A stretch of DNA of 64,000 nt from Zoogloea sp041917255 (GTDB lineage Bacteria; Pseudomonadota; Gammaproteobacteria; Burkholderiales; Rhodocyclaceae). The stretch is from contig JAYRYA010000001.1 in the NCBI GenBank assembly GCA_041917255.1, positions 163,951-227,950 of the forward strand, written 5' to 3'. The position numbers and the translations under genes are program-made. Numbering within the stretch: the first letter of the stretch is position 1; each line of letters opens with the position of its first letter. The notes beneath the pieces are model-generated. The model searched no databases. It was not told the origin of the DNA and saw only the letters and a program-made list of their open reading frames with translations. Of the stretch, positions 33,189-41,929 are shown piece after piece.

Positions 33189-34952
33189 TCAGGGTGCAGT
33201 CTTGGCCGGGGCGGTGAGGGCGACGCGCTGGGCCTGCGCCATCGAACGCTCGTGGATATCGGCGATTGAGAAGGTGGCGCTGGCGACCTTGGGTTCTCCA
33301 ATGCCTTGCGCGTTCGAGATGTTCGACCAGGCAAAGCCGCGGGGCTCGACCGGGATGCTGACGGCAGTGGCGCGCTCGCCATCCACGGCGGCGTCGGCCT
33401 TGGGTGCGGGTGCGGCGGCCGGGGCTTTCAGCGCTTCGCCGCGGTTCCAGTGGTCCATGGCGTTCTCGACGTTCTTGCGCAGATCGGACAGCGACGTGTC
33501 GTTCAGGCTGCCGATCTCGGGTTCGAGGCCGAGGGTGGATTGGATGCGGCTGCTGGCGGCGTAGAGCTGGCTGAGGGCCTGGTAGCGGCGCAGCAGGCTG
33601 ACGATGGCCGAGGTGTTGCTGAAGATCAGGTCGAGGCGGCCCTTGGTGGCGGCGTCCTCGCGGCTCTTGCTGTGCTCGAAGATGCGCTGGTCGACGGTGT
33701 AGATGGAGTCGGCACGGTCGAGCAGCCTGTAGGCGTTCTCGTATTGCTGGCGAGCGAGATGGACCTGGGCCAGCACAGCCATCTGGGTGGCCATGCGGCG
33801 ATGCTCGGCGAGCTTTTCGTTGGATTCGTTGAACTTGATCGCGGCGGGTGCAGACAGCAGGGTGAAGAGGTTCCAGCTGATCTGGGCGCCGGCTTCCTGC
33901 CAGGAGTTGTGGATCAGGTAGCTGTTGGTGTCGTGGCGCAGGCTGTAGTTGAAGGAGATGCCGGGGAACATGCGCATCATCGACTTCTTGGTCTCCGCCA
34001 CCGCGATACGAACGTTGTAGAACTGTTCGCGCAGATCGGCGTTGCGGGCGATGGCGATGTCTTCCATCTGTTCGACGGGCAGCGGCAGCGCAGCGGGCTT
34101 CAGCTCGGCGGCGGTGGGTGTCGAGAGCTGGTACTGGGTGCCCGGCGGCAGGTTGATCAGCGCGGCGAGCTCGATCTTGGCGGCCGCGAGTTCCTGCTGG
34201 ATGCTCTCGAGGATGCGCAGGTTTTCAAGCACGGTGCGCTGGTAGCGCAGGGCCTCGAGGGGGTCGCGGATGCGTTCCTGCTCGATCTTGCGGGAGTCAG
34301 CGAGGGCGGATTCGGCAAGCTTGATGGTTTCGCGCAGATCCTTCTCGATCTTCTCGGCGCTGGCGGCGCGCCAGTAGGCGGTGCGTACTTCCTGGATCAG
34401 GTTGTGCATGGCCTTGCGGCGGCGCTCGGCGGCGATCAGCACGCGGTCGGCGTTCTGCTTGGAGTTGTAGTAGCTCACACCAAAATCGAGCACGTTCCAG
34501 GAAAGGGCCAGATCGGTCAGGGTGTGGGAACGGTCGGACGAGATGTACGGGTTGGCCAGGGAGGGCAGGCCGGTGACCGAATCCTTGCTGTTGGTGACGA
34601 GATCCTTGTCACGCCACTGGTAGCCAGCAGAGGCGACCAGCTTGGGCAGCATGTCATAGCGGCCGAGATCGAGCTGGCCGATGGCCAGGGCCTCTTCCAT
34701 CATGCGGGTGCGGTGGTCGAGGTTGTACTTTATGGCGCGGGCGATCGCGTCCGCAAGGGTCAGCCTGTCGTTGAGCGGCTCGACATTGGCGGCTGCCGCC
34801 TTGCGGTCGTCAGCTGCGATCTGCTTTTGATCTTCCGACGTGAAAGGCGTGGGCAGCGTCGAGCAACCCGTCAGCAGCGCGGCCAACAGGACGCTGCAAG
34901 CGCCAACCAGACGACCGCCGGGTACAGCGCGGGTGCTATTCAACTTGTTCAT
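33189..34952 (-). CDS. TolC-family outer-membrane lipoprotein channel
   Basis: This 587-residue protein is the first gene of the export operon, with a strong GAGGGGG ribosome site before the ATG. Its signal peptide ends in the lipobox LLTGC, so it is a lipoprotein. The rest is long and helical with two TolC-type repeats (LTLADAIARAIKYNLDHRTR begins the first), expected to form the outer-membrane/periplasmic channel as a trimer. It is longer than typical TolC or NodT proteins (about 450-480); the extra length is a C-terminal tail rich in alanine and proline from about residue 490. It should form the outer exit for the giant protein. Confidence 0.85.
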   Translation of the reverse strand: MNKLNSTRAVPGGRLVGACSVLLAALLTGCSTLPTPFTSEDQKQIAADDRKAAAANVEPLNDRLTLADAIARAIKYNLDHRTRMMEEALAIGQLDLGRYDMLPKLVASAGYQWRDKDLVTNSKDSVTGLPSLANPYISSDRSHTLTDLALSWNVLDFGVSYYNSKQNADRVLIAAERRRKAMHNLIQEVRTAYWRAASAEKIEKDLRETIKLAESALADSRKIEQERIRDPLEALRYQRTVLENLRILESIQQELAAAKIELAALINLPPGTQYQLSTPTAAELKPAALPLPVEQMEDIAIARNADLREQFYNVRIAVAETKKSMMRMFPGISFNYSLRHDTNSYLIHNSWQEAGAQISWNLFTLLSAPAAIKFNESNEKLAEHRRMATQMAVLAQVHLARQQYENAYRLLDRADSIYTVDQRIFEHSKSREDAATKGRLDLIFSNTSAIVSLLRRYQALSQLYAASSRIQSTLGLEPEIGSLNDTSLSDLRKNVENAMDHWNRGEALKAPAAAPAPKADAAVDGERATAVSIPVEPRGFAWSNISNAQGIGEPKVASATFSIADIHERSMAQAQRVALTAPAKTAP

Positions 34953-35234
34953 GGTTCCCCCTCAGAGCGATAGATGCATTGGCACGGAATTCGGTTGGAT
35001 CGGTGTCGTGGCAGGGCGGCTGCGAGGTTTCCGACTTTCGTCTGGTGCGGCTCCCGGGCGCCGTGCGGGTGAATTGACCCCAAACCCGGAAACTCTTAAC
35101 GGCGGCGTCCAGGCGATCTTTATCATGATTTAAAAATTTCTTCGTCATGCACAAAGTGCATGCGCAGGGGCTCAAGGTTCCTGCCCGTTGTTCGCTAATG
35201 AGTTGGTTACCAGTACCCGGACAAGGCGTTTACG
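34953..35234. promoter_or_regulatory. Divergent control region of the export operon and the receiver gene
   Basis: These 282 bases separate two divergent start codons and must carry both promoters. An A+T-rich stretch (35118-35142) and a short inverted repeat at 35146-35162 are the only features that stand out. No clean -35/-10 pair was identified. Confidence 0.55.
35146..35162. promoter_or_regulatory. Inverted repeat, possible operator
   Basis: CATGCAC-AAA-GTGCATG is a perfect 7-bp inverted repeat with a 3-base centre. It lies 72 bases before the receiver gene ATG and about 190 bases before the TolC-like gene, a sensible position for a dimeric regulator. Confidence 0.45.
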
Positions 35235-36056
35235 ATGTCAACGAGCAATCTCTCGCAGCTCCAGGCCTTGCTGGTGGAGCCATCGGCCATGCAGGCGAAG
35301 ATCATCCGGAAGTGTTGCGACGAGATCGGTGTGGGGCGGATTGAGGTGGTGGGCAGTGCAGGGGAGGCACTTGCGGCCATGCGTCAATGCCGGCCAGATG
35401 TGGTGCTGTCGTCCCTTTACCTGCCCGATGGCTCGGGCACCGGGTTGGTGACCACCATGCGCGCCGATCCGCAATGGGCTTCAGTGGCGTTCATCCTGGT
35501 TTCAAGCGAGACCAGCCCGAAGGCGCTGGATGCTGTGCGCCAGTCGGGCGTGTGCGGCATCCTGCCTAAACCCTTCACGTCCAGCCAGCTTGCGTTGGCA
35601 CTCAATGCGACGCTGGATTACCTCACCCCGAACTACACGTTCGACAACGCCTTCGATCTGGAGGCGGTGCGGGTGCTGCTGGTGGATGACAGCCCCAACG
35701 CACGCAGATTCATGCGACGGGTGCTGGAAAACCTAGGCATCAAGCACATCCTGGAAGCGGGCGACGGAAAGGAGGGCGCGGCGATCCTCAACGACACGAT
35801 GGTCGATCTGATCGTCACGGACTACAACATGCCCGAGATGGACGGCCGCGAATTTGTGGAGTACGTGCGTAATCGGAGCTGGCAGCGCACGGTGCCGATC
35901 CTGATGGTGACCAGTGAGTCGAACGAAGGTCGGCTTGCGGCGGTGGAGGAGGCCGGCGTGTCCGGCATCTGCGACAAGCCCTTCGATCCGTCGGTGGTGC
36001 GGGGCCTGCTGGGTCGGATGCTGGGGGAGCGAGTTTCAGCCGAAGGTGCCGAGTGA
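35235..36056 (+). CDS. Double-receiver (REC-REC) response regulator
   Basis: This 273-residue protein consists of two CheY-like receiver domains and nothing else. The second (about 145-265) is complete: LLVDDS acidic pair, the phosphoacceptor in LIVTDYNMP, MVTSE and the lysine in CDKPF. The first (about 10-125) is degenerate: LLVEPS replaces the acidic pair and VVLSSLYLP has serine where the aspartate should be, while the ILPKPF lysine remains. It has no output domain, so it should act by protein contact. No histidine kinase is nearby. It is divergent from the export operon and convergent with mfd. Confidence 0.88.
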   Translation: MSTSNLSQLQALLVEPSAMQAKIIRKCCDEIGVGRIEVVGSAGEALAAMRQCRPDVVLSSLYLPDGSGTGLVTTMRADPQWASVAFILVSSETSPKALDAVRQSGVCGILPKPFTSSQLALALNATLDYLTPNYTFDNAFDLEAVRVLLVDDSPNARRFMRRVLENLGIKHILEAGDGKEGAAILNDTMVDLIVTDYNMPEMDGREFVEYVRNRSWQRTVPILMVTSESNEGRLAAVEEAGVSGICDKPFDPSVVRGLLGRMLGERVSAEGAE

Positions 36057-36069
36057 AGCGCGGCAATGT

Positions 36070-36124
36070 ATCTGGCTGCTTTCGGAAACAATAATGAATG
36101 GATTGTTGCTGGAAACAGCCAGAT
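36070..36124. terminator. Long hairpin between convergent genes
   Basis: ATCTGGCTG (36070-36078) pairs perfectly with CAGCCAGAT (36116-36124), and an inner AACAAT/ATTGTT stem lies within the loop. It fills the 73 bases between the receiver gene and mfd stops and may end transcription from both sides, although no T-tract follows on the plus strand. Confidence 0.5.
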
Positions 36125-36129
36125 GGATT

Positions 36130-39100
36130 TCAGGCCTTCACAGCTTCCAGTAGCGCTTTCACCGCGGCCACGCGCTGCTTGAGATCCGGCGTAGACACTT
36201 TGCGGATCAGCTTGTCGGGGCCGGACATTTTGATGGTCTTGTCCTTCTGGATCAGCATGATGACCTTCACCGGATCAATCGGCGCGTGCTGACCGAACTG
36301 GATGCTGATCTGGCTCTCGGAAGCATCCATCTTGGCCACGCCGAAGGGTTTGACCAGCATGCGCAGGCGGTGGGTTTCGAGCAGCGTGCGGGTTTGGGCC
36401 GGCATTTCGCCGAAGCGGTCGATGAGCTCTTCCTGCAGGGCCAGCAGATCGTCCTCGGATTCGCAGTTGGCGAGGCGCTTGTAGAGTGTGAGGCGCTCCT
36501 GAACGTCGCTGCAGTAGTCGTTGGGGAGCAGCGCCGGAGCGTGGAGATTGATCTCGGAGACGACCTCCAGGGGTTGGCTGAGATCGGGTTCCTTGCCTTG
36601 CTGCAGGTCGCGCACGGCGCGCTTGAGCATCTCGGTGTAAAGGCTGACGCCGACCTGCTGGATCTCGCCGGATTGATTCTCGCCGAGCACCTCGCCGGCA
36701 CCACGGATCTCCAGATCCTGCATCGCCAGATAGAAGCCGGAGCCCAGTTCCTCCATCATCGTGATGGCCTCCAGGCGTTTTTGCGCCTGGGCGGTGGGCT
36801 TGGCGTGAGCGTCGGTGAGCAGATAGGCGTAGGCCTGGTGGTGCGACCGGCCAACGCGGCCGCGCAGCTGGTGGAGCTGGGCGAGGCCGAAGCGATCCGC
36901 GCGGTTGATGATGATGGTGTTGGCGGTCGGGATGTTGATACCGGTCTCGATGATGGTGGTGCACAGCAGCAGGTTGGCCTTCTGCGTGGTGAAGTCGCGC
37001 ATCACGCGTTCGAGTTCGCGCTCGGGCAGCTGGCCGTGGCCAATGACGATGCGCGCTTCGGGCAGGAGTTCTTCCAGCGACTCACGCATGTTCTCGATGG
37101 TCTCGACCTCGTTGTGCAGGAAGTAAACCTGCCCGCCGCGCTTGAACTCGCGGATCACCGCCTCGCGGATGATGCCCTTGCTGTGGCGCTGGACGAAGGT
37201 CTTGATGGCCAGGCGCTTTTGCGGCGCGGTGGCGATCACCGAGAACTCGCGCAGGCCCTCCAGCGCCAGCCCCAAGGTGCGGGGGATCGGCGTGGCAGTG
37301 AGGGTGAGGATGTCCACCTCGCTGCGCAGGGCCTTCAGCGCCTCCTTCTGGCGCACGCCGAAACGGTGCTCCTCGTCGATGATCACGAGGCCCAGACGCT
37401 TGAAGGTGACGTCCTTCTGGAGCAGGCGATGGGTGCCGATGAGGATGTCCACCTTGCCTTCTCCCAACTGCTTGATGGCTTCGGCCTGTTCCTTGGCGCT
37501 CTTGAAGCGGGAGAGTTCGGCGACCTTGATCGGCCAGTCGGCGAAGCGGTCGGCGAAGGTCTGGTAGTGCTGCTCGGCGAGGAGCGTGGTGGGGCACAGC
37601 ACGACCACCTGCTTGCCGTCGGCCACGGCGATGAAGGCCGCGCGCAGGGCCACCTCGGTCTTGCCGAAGCCCACGTCGCCGCACACCAGGCGGTCCATCG
37701 GCCGGCCGGACTTCATGTCGGCCACCACGGCCTCGATGGCGGCGAGCTGGTCAGGGGTTTCCTCGAAGCCGAAGCCGTCGGCAAACGCCTCGAGATCATG
37801 CTGCTTGAAGTCGAACTGGTGGCCCTTGCGAGCGGCGCGCTGGGCGTACAGCGCCAGCAGCTCGGCGGCGGTGTCGCGCACCTGCTGGGCGGCTTTTTTC
37901 TTGGCTTTTTCCCACTGACCGGAGCCCAGCGTGTGCAGATGCACGGCCTCCGGATCGGCGCCGGCGTAGCGGGTGATCACATGCAGCTGCGACACCGGCA
38001 CGTAGAGCTTGTCGCCGTTGGCGTATTCGAGGTGAAGGAACTCGGTCTGGCCTTCGCCCAGATCCATATGCACCAGGCCCATGTAGCGGCCGATGCCGTG
38101 GCTGGAGTGGACCACGGGATCGCCGGGCTTGAGTTCGGACAGATCCCGCAGCCAGCCTTCCATCGTGGCCGCCTTGCGGCTGTCGCGGCGCGAGCGGGTG
38201 CGGGCGGTGGCGGCGTAGAGCTCGGATTCGGTGACGACAGCAAGGCTGGCATTCGGCAGTACGAAGCCGGCGGCGAGCGGGCCGGTGCCAAGGGCGAGTT
38301 TTGCGCCGCCAGCAAGGAAGGCGTCGAAGTCCGCCGACAGCTCGGGCTTCAGGCTGTATTCGGCGAAGTATTCGGCGATGGTTTGCTGACGGCCGGCGGA
38401 TTCGGCCAACACCAGCACTCGGCCGTCGAAGCCCGCGCAGAAGGCCTTGAAGCGGTGGAGCGGGTCGTTCGCCTTGCGCTCGACGGAGATGTCGGGAAGC
38501 GTTGTGGCAGGGCCATCCCCGGCGCCGACGGGCAGGGCTAGGCGGGTACGCTCCTTGAGGGCGACGAAGAAAGCTTCCTCCGAAAGAAAGAGCTGATCCG
38601 GCGCCATGATCGGCCGGGTCTTGTCGCCACCGAGGAGCTGGTGCCGACTGCGGGCATCCTTCCAGAAGGCCTCAATGGCGGCGGGCACGTCCCGGTGGAG
38701 CAGGATGCGGCTGTGGGCAGGTAGGTAGTCGAAGAGCGTCGCGGTCTCGTCGAAGAACAGCGGCAGGTAGTACTCGATGCCCGCCGGGGCGATGCCGTTG
38801 GAGACGTCCTTGTACACCGCGCAGCGGGACGGATCGCCCTCGAAGGTCTCACGGAAGCGGCCGCGGAAACGGGTGCGGCCGGCTTCGTCCATCGGGAACT
38901 CCCGCGCCGGCAGCAGGCGTACGTCCTTCACCGGGAAGACGGTGCGCTGGGTGTCCGGGTCGAAGGTCTTGATGCTCTCGATCTCGTCGTCGAAGAGGTC
39001 GATCCGGTAGGGCAGGGCGGCACCCATCGGGTACAGATCCACCAGCCCGCCGCGCACGCTGAATTCGCCGGGCGACACCACCTGGGTGACGTGGGCGTAG

Positions 39101-39573
39101 CCGCCAACGGTCATCTGGTTGCGCAGGCCGTCCACGTCGAGCTTCGCGCCCTGCTTGAGGAAGAAGGTGTAGGCCGCCAGAAAGGCTGGCGGGGCGAGTC
39201 GGTACAGCGCGGTGGACGCCGGCATCAGGGCGACATCGGCCTCGCCGCGGGTGATCGCGTAGAGCGTGGAGAGGCGCTCGGAGATCAGATCCTGGTGGGG
39301 CGAGAAGCTGTCGTAGGGCAGGGTTTCCCAGTCGGGCAGCAGGTGGGTGCGCACATGGGGCGCGAGCCAGGCGAGCTCGTCCGACAAGCGCTGGGCGTCC
39401 AGCGGGTTGGCGGTGACCACCACCAGCATCCGCTTGCCGTCGGCGAGCCGGGCGATGGCAAGAGCGTCGCTGGAGCCCGCCAGCGCAGGCAGGTCGAGAC
39501 GCTGGCCGGATTTGGCCTGGTTGAAGGCGTCGAGGGACGGGAGCAGGCGGTCGAGCGGTCGGGAAGCGGTCAT
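36130..39573 (-). CDS. mfd: Transcription-repair coupling factor Mfd
   Basis: This 1147-residue ATP-dependent translocase releases RNA polymerase stalled at DNA damage and recruits UvrA. It has the UvrB-like N-terminal module, the RNA-polymerase-interaction domain around GDPVVHSSHGIGRYMG, a superfamily 2 motor with GDVGFGKTEVA (Walker A), DEEHRFG (Walker B) and LTATPIPRTL, and the C-terminal TRCF domain. ATG at 39573 is chosen over an in-frame TTG at 39597 because it gives the usual N-terminus and length (E. coli 1148). It is followed upstream by an NRDE-protein gene on the same strand. Confidence 0.97.
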   Translation of the reverse strand: MTASRPLDRLLPSLDAFNQAKSGQRLDLPALAGSSDALAIARLADGKRMLVVVTANPLDAQRLSDELAWLAPHVRTHLLPDWETLPYDSFSPHQDLISERLSTLYAITRGEADVALMPASTALYRLAPPAFLAAYTFFLKQGAKLDVDGLRNQMTVGGYAHVTQVVSPGEFSVRGGLVDLYPMGAALPYRIDLFDDEIESIKTFDPDTQRTVFPVKDVRLLPAREFPMDEAGRTRFRGRFRETFEGDPSRCAVYKDVSNGIAPAGIEYYLPLFFDETATLFDYLPAHSRILLHRDVPAAIEAFWKDARSRHQLLGGDKTRPIMAPDQLFLSEEAFFVALKERTRLALPVGAGDGPATTLPDISVERKANDPLHRFKAFCAGFDGRVLVLAESAGRQQTIAEYFAEYSLKPELSADFDAFLAGGAKLALGTGPLAAGFVLPNASLAVVTESELYAATARTRSRRDSRKAATMEGWLRDLSELKPGDPVVHSSHGIGRYMGLVHMDLGEGQTEFLHLEYANGDKLYVPVSQLHVITRYAGADPEAVHLHTLGSGQWEKAKKKAAQQVRDTAAELLALYAQRAARKGHQFDFKQHDLEAFADGFGFEETPDQLAAIEAVVADMKSGRPMDRLVCGDVGFGKTEVALRAAFIAVADGKQVVVLCPTTLLAEQHYQTFADRFADWPIKVAELSRFKSAKEQAEAIKQLGEGKVDILIGTHRLLQKDVTFKRLGLVIIDEEHRFGVRQKEALKALRSEVDILTLTATPIPRTLGLALEGLREFSVIATAPQKRLAIKTFVQRHSKGIIREAVIREFKRGGQVYFLHNEVETIENMRESLEELLPEARIVIGHGQLPERELERVMRDFTTQKANLLLCTTIIETGINIPTANTIIINRADRFGLAQLHQLRGRVGRSHHQAYAYLLTDAHAKPTAQAQKRLEAITMMEELGSGFYLAMQDLEIRGAGEVLGENQSGEIQQVGVSLYTEMLKRAVRDLQQGKEPDLSQPLEVVSEINLHAPALLPNDYCSDVQERLTLYKRLANCESEDDLLALQEELIDRFGEMPAQTRTLLETHRLRMLVKPFGVAKMDASESQISIQFGQHAPIDPVKVIMLIQKDKTIKMSGPDKLIRKVSTPDLKQRVAAVKALLEAVKA

Positions 39574-39627
39574 GCGGAGGGTGCTGCGGGAAGACAAACC
39601 AGGCGGCGGATTATACGGCGGCGGCGC

Positions 39628-40401
39628 TCAGGCCCGGGCGATCTGGAAGGTTTCGACGACGCGGCCGGTTTCGGTGCCGACCTCGTTCCAGGTGGATTCG
39701 GAGAAGCGGACCCATCCGTGGCGGTCGCGGGTGATGATGGTGGAGCAGCGTGTGCCATATCCCGGCGCGCGGATAAAGGCGCTGGAGAGCATGCGCTCCC
39801 AGGCGAGGCTGACGCCGGTGCGGGGCAAATCCGCATCGGGCGCAGGGCGGTCGTCGCGGAGCAGTTCGCGCAGCGGTGTATCGTCCGGCAGTGCGCTGAG
39901 GGCACGGGACAGCCGGGATTTGCCGGCCTTCACCTTGGGCCAGGGCGTGTCGAGCAGGTGATTGGAAAGGGCGTGGACGCCAGGCTCAAGCAGATGTGCC
40001 ACGCCGCTTTCGCTCTCGTAGATGCCAAGGGATTCGCCGTCGGAGACCAGAATGTTGAAGGCGTTGTAGCACGGGCCTTCGTCGGTCAGGCGGGCTAGGG
40101 CGACGGCGGTGGATTCGTCGCCGCCCAGAAAGTCTGCCACCAGCGCGCCGCGGGATGGGGTTCCGCTGCGCATCCGGGTTGGATCGCGAAAATTGGTGAG
40201 GCCCGCAAAGCGGCCCGACCGGCCGACGCCAAGCCAGGTGCCACCAGCTTCCAGATCGCGTCCCGCGAAGATAGCGGAGGCCGTGCTGGATTCCCACCAG
40301 GCGGCCGGTGTCGCCGGGCGGGCGAAGAACTCGTCGCGGTTGGCGGCAACCACTAGCGGGTAATCCGGGTGGGCGCGCCAGGCAACGAGGATCAGGCACA
40401 T
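39628..40401 (-). CDS. NRDE/TANGO2-family protein
   Basis: This 257-residue protein begins MCLILVAW and contains VVAANRDEFFARP, the N-R-D-E signature that names the family, then GGTWLGVGRSGRFAGLTNFR. It resembles eukaryotic TANGO2; the N-terminal Cys2 recalls N-terminal nucleophile hydrolases, but no reaction is proven for the family. The frame is open upstream; ATG 40401 is chosen because the family starts with MCLI. It overlaps the DUF4936 gene by ten bases and so is translated with it. Confidence 0.88.
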   Translation of the reverse strand: MCLILVAWRAHPDYPLVVAANRDEFFARPATPAAWWESSTASAIFAGRDLEAGGTWLGVGRSGRFAGLTNFRDPTRMRSGTPSRGALVADFLGGDESTAVALARLTDEGPCYNAFNILVSDGESLGIYESESGVAHLLEPGVHALSNHLLDTPWPKVKAGKSRLSRALSALPDDTPLRELLRDDRPAPDADLPRTGVSLAWERMLSSAFIRAPGYGTRCSTIITRDRHGWVRFSESTWNEVGTETGRVVETFQIARA

Positions 40402-40682
40402 GCGACGAAGCGCTCGGTGTGGCGGCTGCCGCCTTCCTCGATGAAACGGTCGAGACCGTGCCGGTCGAGACCCTTGGCGAGCGCCTCGTCGAAGGCAGCC
40501 GGGTCGGTCACGTTCTCGTAGATCTCCATCCACGTCCACGGGTCGTCTGCCTTGCGCAGGAAACGTCCCGCCACGCCGGTCTTGCCATGAAGCTCATCCT
40601 GCAGGTTGTAGAGCGCGCGGGCGAGATCCGCTTCCAGGCCGAGGCGTATGGGGTAGTAGATGTAGTAGTGCGTCGCGGTCAC
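40392..40682 (-). CDS. DUF4936 family protein
   Basis: This 96-residue protein starts with GTG at 40682 and matches DUF4936 (YYIYYPIRLGLEADL, then DPWTWMEIYENV and ERFVACA at the end). It looks like a small ferredoxin-like antibiotic-monooxygenase-type alpha/beta fold. The function is unknown. It lies nine bases after the ygfZ stop and overlaps the NRDE gene, an arrangement I associate with betaproteobacteria. Confidence 0.8.
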   Translation of the reverse strand: MTATHYYIYYPIRLGLEADLARALYNLQDELHGKTGVAGRFLRKADDPWTWMEIYENVTDPAAFDEALAKGLDRHGLDRFIEEGGSRHTERFVACA

Positions 40683-40691
40683 GGCGAGCCC

Positions 40692-41723
40692 TCAGGGAAG
40701 CGCATAGGGCAAGGGCAGAAAATCCACCGCGGTTCCGTCCGGGGCGCCGACCGTGGCCTTGCCGCCTTCCGCACTGGATGTCTGCAGCACCACCAGGGCA
40801 TCGAAACCACCGTCCGGCGCCGGGGCGGCGCTGACCACCTTGCCGGCCGACTGCTCTCCGAAATCCGGGGCGTACAGATCGGTGCCGGCTGCAAGGGCGG
40901 GAACGTCGGCATGGATGCGGTACATGCGCTTCTTGAGCTTGCCGAGATAATGGGTGCGCGCCACGATTTCCTGGCCGGGGTAGCAGCCCTTGTTGAAGCT
41001 CACGCCACCGATCACGTCGTAGTTGACCATCTGCACCACGAACTCTTCCTGCACCGGCTGGGTGACCACGGGTTGGCCGGCGCGGATGTCGAGCCACTGC
41101 CACGCGGCACTCCCGGCCGGCTGGGCGCCCGCGGCAACAAATTTTGCCCACAGGTTGGGCGCTTCGGAGATCGGCGCCGACACGATGAAGCGGGAGTCAT
41201 CCAGCCGAACCACGGTGGCAAGGCCCGACGCAGTGGCGAGTTCCGCACCAGGGATGCCGAGCCCGGCTGCCTCGAGGGCCGCACCCGCCTGCGGGCCGGC
41301 AAGGCCGATCAGCGCCGAATCGCCGCCGTCGTCCATCAGCCGCACCTTGGAGCGCAGGATGTACATGGACAGCTTCTTGAGCATGGCGGCGTGGATGTCG
41401 GCCGAGAGGGCGAGCAGGTAGTCGCCGGCTTCGCGCCACAGCACGATGCTGGCCAGCATCCGTCCCTTGGGGCTGTTGAAGCTGGTGAACTGGGCTTCGT
41501 TGGGGCCGAGTTTCTTGACGTCGTTGGAGAACAGGTTGTGCAGGAAGGCACAGGCGTCTTCACCGCTGGCGCGGATGGCACCAAGGTGGATCATCGGCAC
41601 GACAATTGTGCCCTGGGCCGCGCGGGCCACATCAAGCCGGGCGTCTTCGGAAAACTGCGCGGCGTTGTCGCCGGAGAATTGGGCGCCTTGGTTGGCGAGA
41701 AAGGTTTGCCAGGTTGCGTTCAT
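40692..41723 (-). CDS. ygfZ: Folate-binding iron-sulfur repair protein YgfZ
   Basis: From ATG 41723 the product has 343 residues. It has a GcvT-like folate-binding domain and the defining motif KGCYPGQEIVARTHYLG with its conserved cysteine. YgfZ supports the assembly or repair of certain iron-sulfur enzymes, such as MiaB, in a folate-dependent way. The frame is open 66 codons further upstream, but that part is low in family character and runs into the mltG control region. It is the first gene of a minus-strand unit with the DUF4936 and NRDE genes. Confidence 0.92.
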   Translation of the reverse strand: MNATWQTFLANQGAQFSGDNAAQFSEDARLDVARAAQGTIVVPMIHLGAIRASGEDACAFLHNLFSNDVKKLGPNEAQFTSFNSPKGRMLASIVLWREAGDYLLALSADIHAAMLKKLSMYILRSKVRLMDDGGDSALIGLAGPQAGAALEAAGLGIPGAELATASGLATVVRLDDSRFIVSAPISEAPNLWAKFVAAGAQPAGSAAWQWLDIRAGQPVVTQPVQEEFVVQMVNYDVIGGVSFNKGCYPGQEIVARTHYLGKLKKRMYRIHADVPALAAGTDLYAPDFGEQSAGKVVSAAPAPDGGFDALVVLQTSSAEGGKATVGAPDGTAVDFLPLPYALP

Positions 41724-41929
41724 CAGTGGTTGGGGTCCTGAGTTGAAACGAGTCCAAAAGCGGTTTGCGATATTATAGAGGCCGGACCGCGCAGGCTTCG
41801 GCTTGTATGCGGTCTTTGTCGTGCCGGCGGGCAAGACCTCACGAAATTTTCGTCGATTTGTGAGCAGGCTTGCCGCGTCTGCCTCCTTGTTCACCTCATT
41901 CGTTTGCTTACCACGCGCCAAGTTCCCAG

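Noticed and set aside
36286..38541. 751-codon plus-strand frame opposite mfd
   Set aside because: It is a codon-bias shadow of mfd; the translation matches no family and is rich in Glu, Gly and Leu with no structure.
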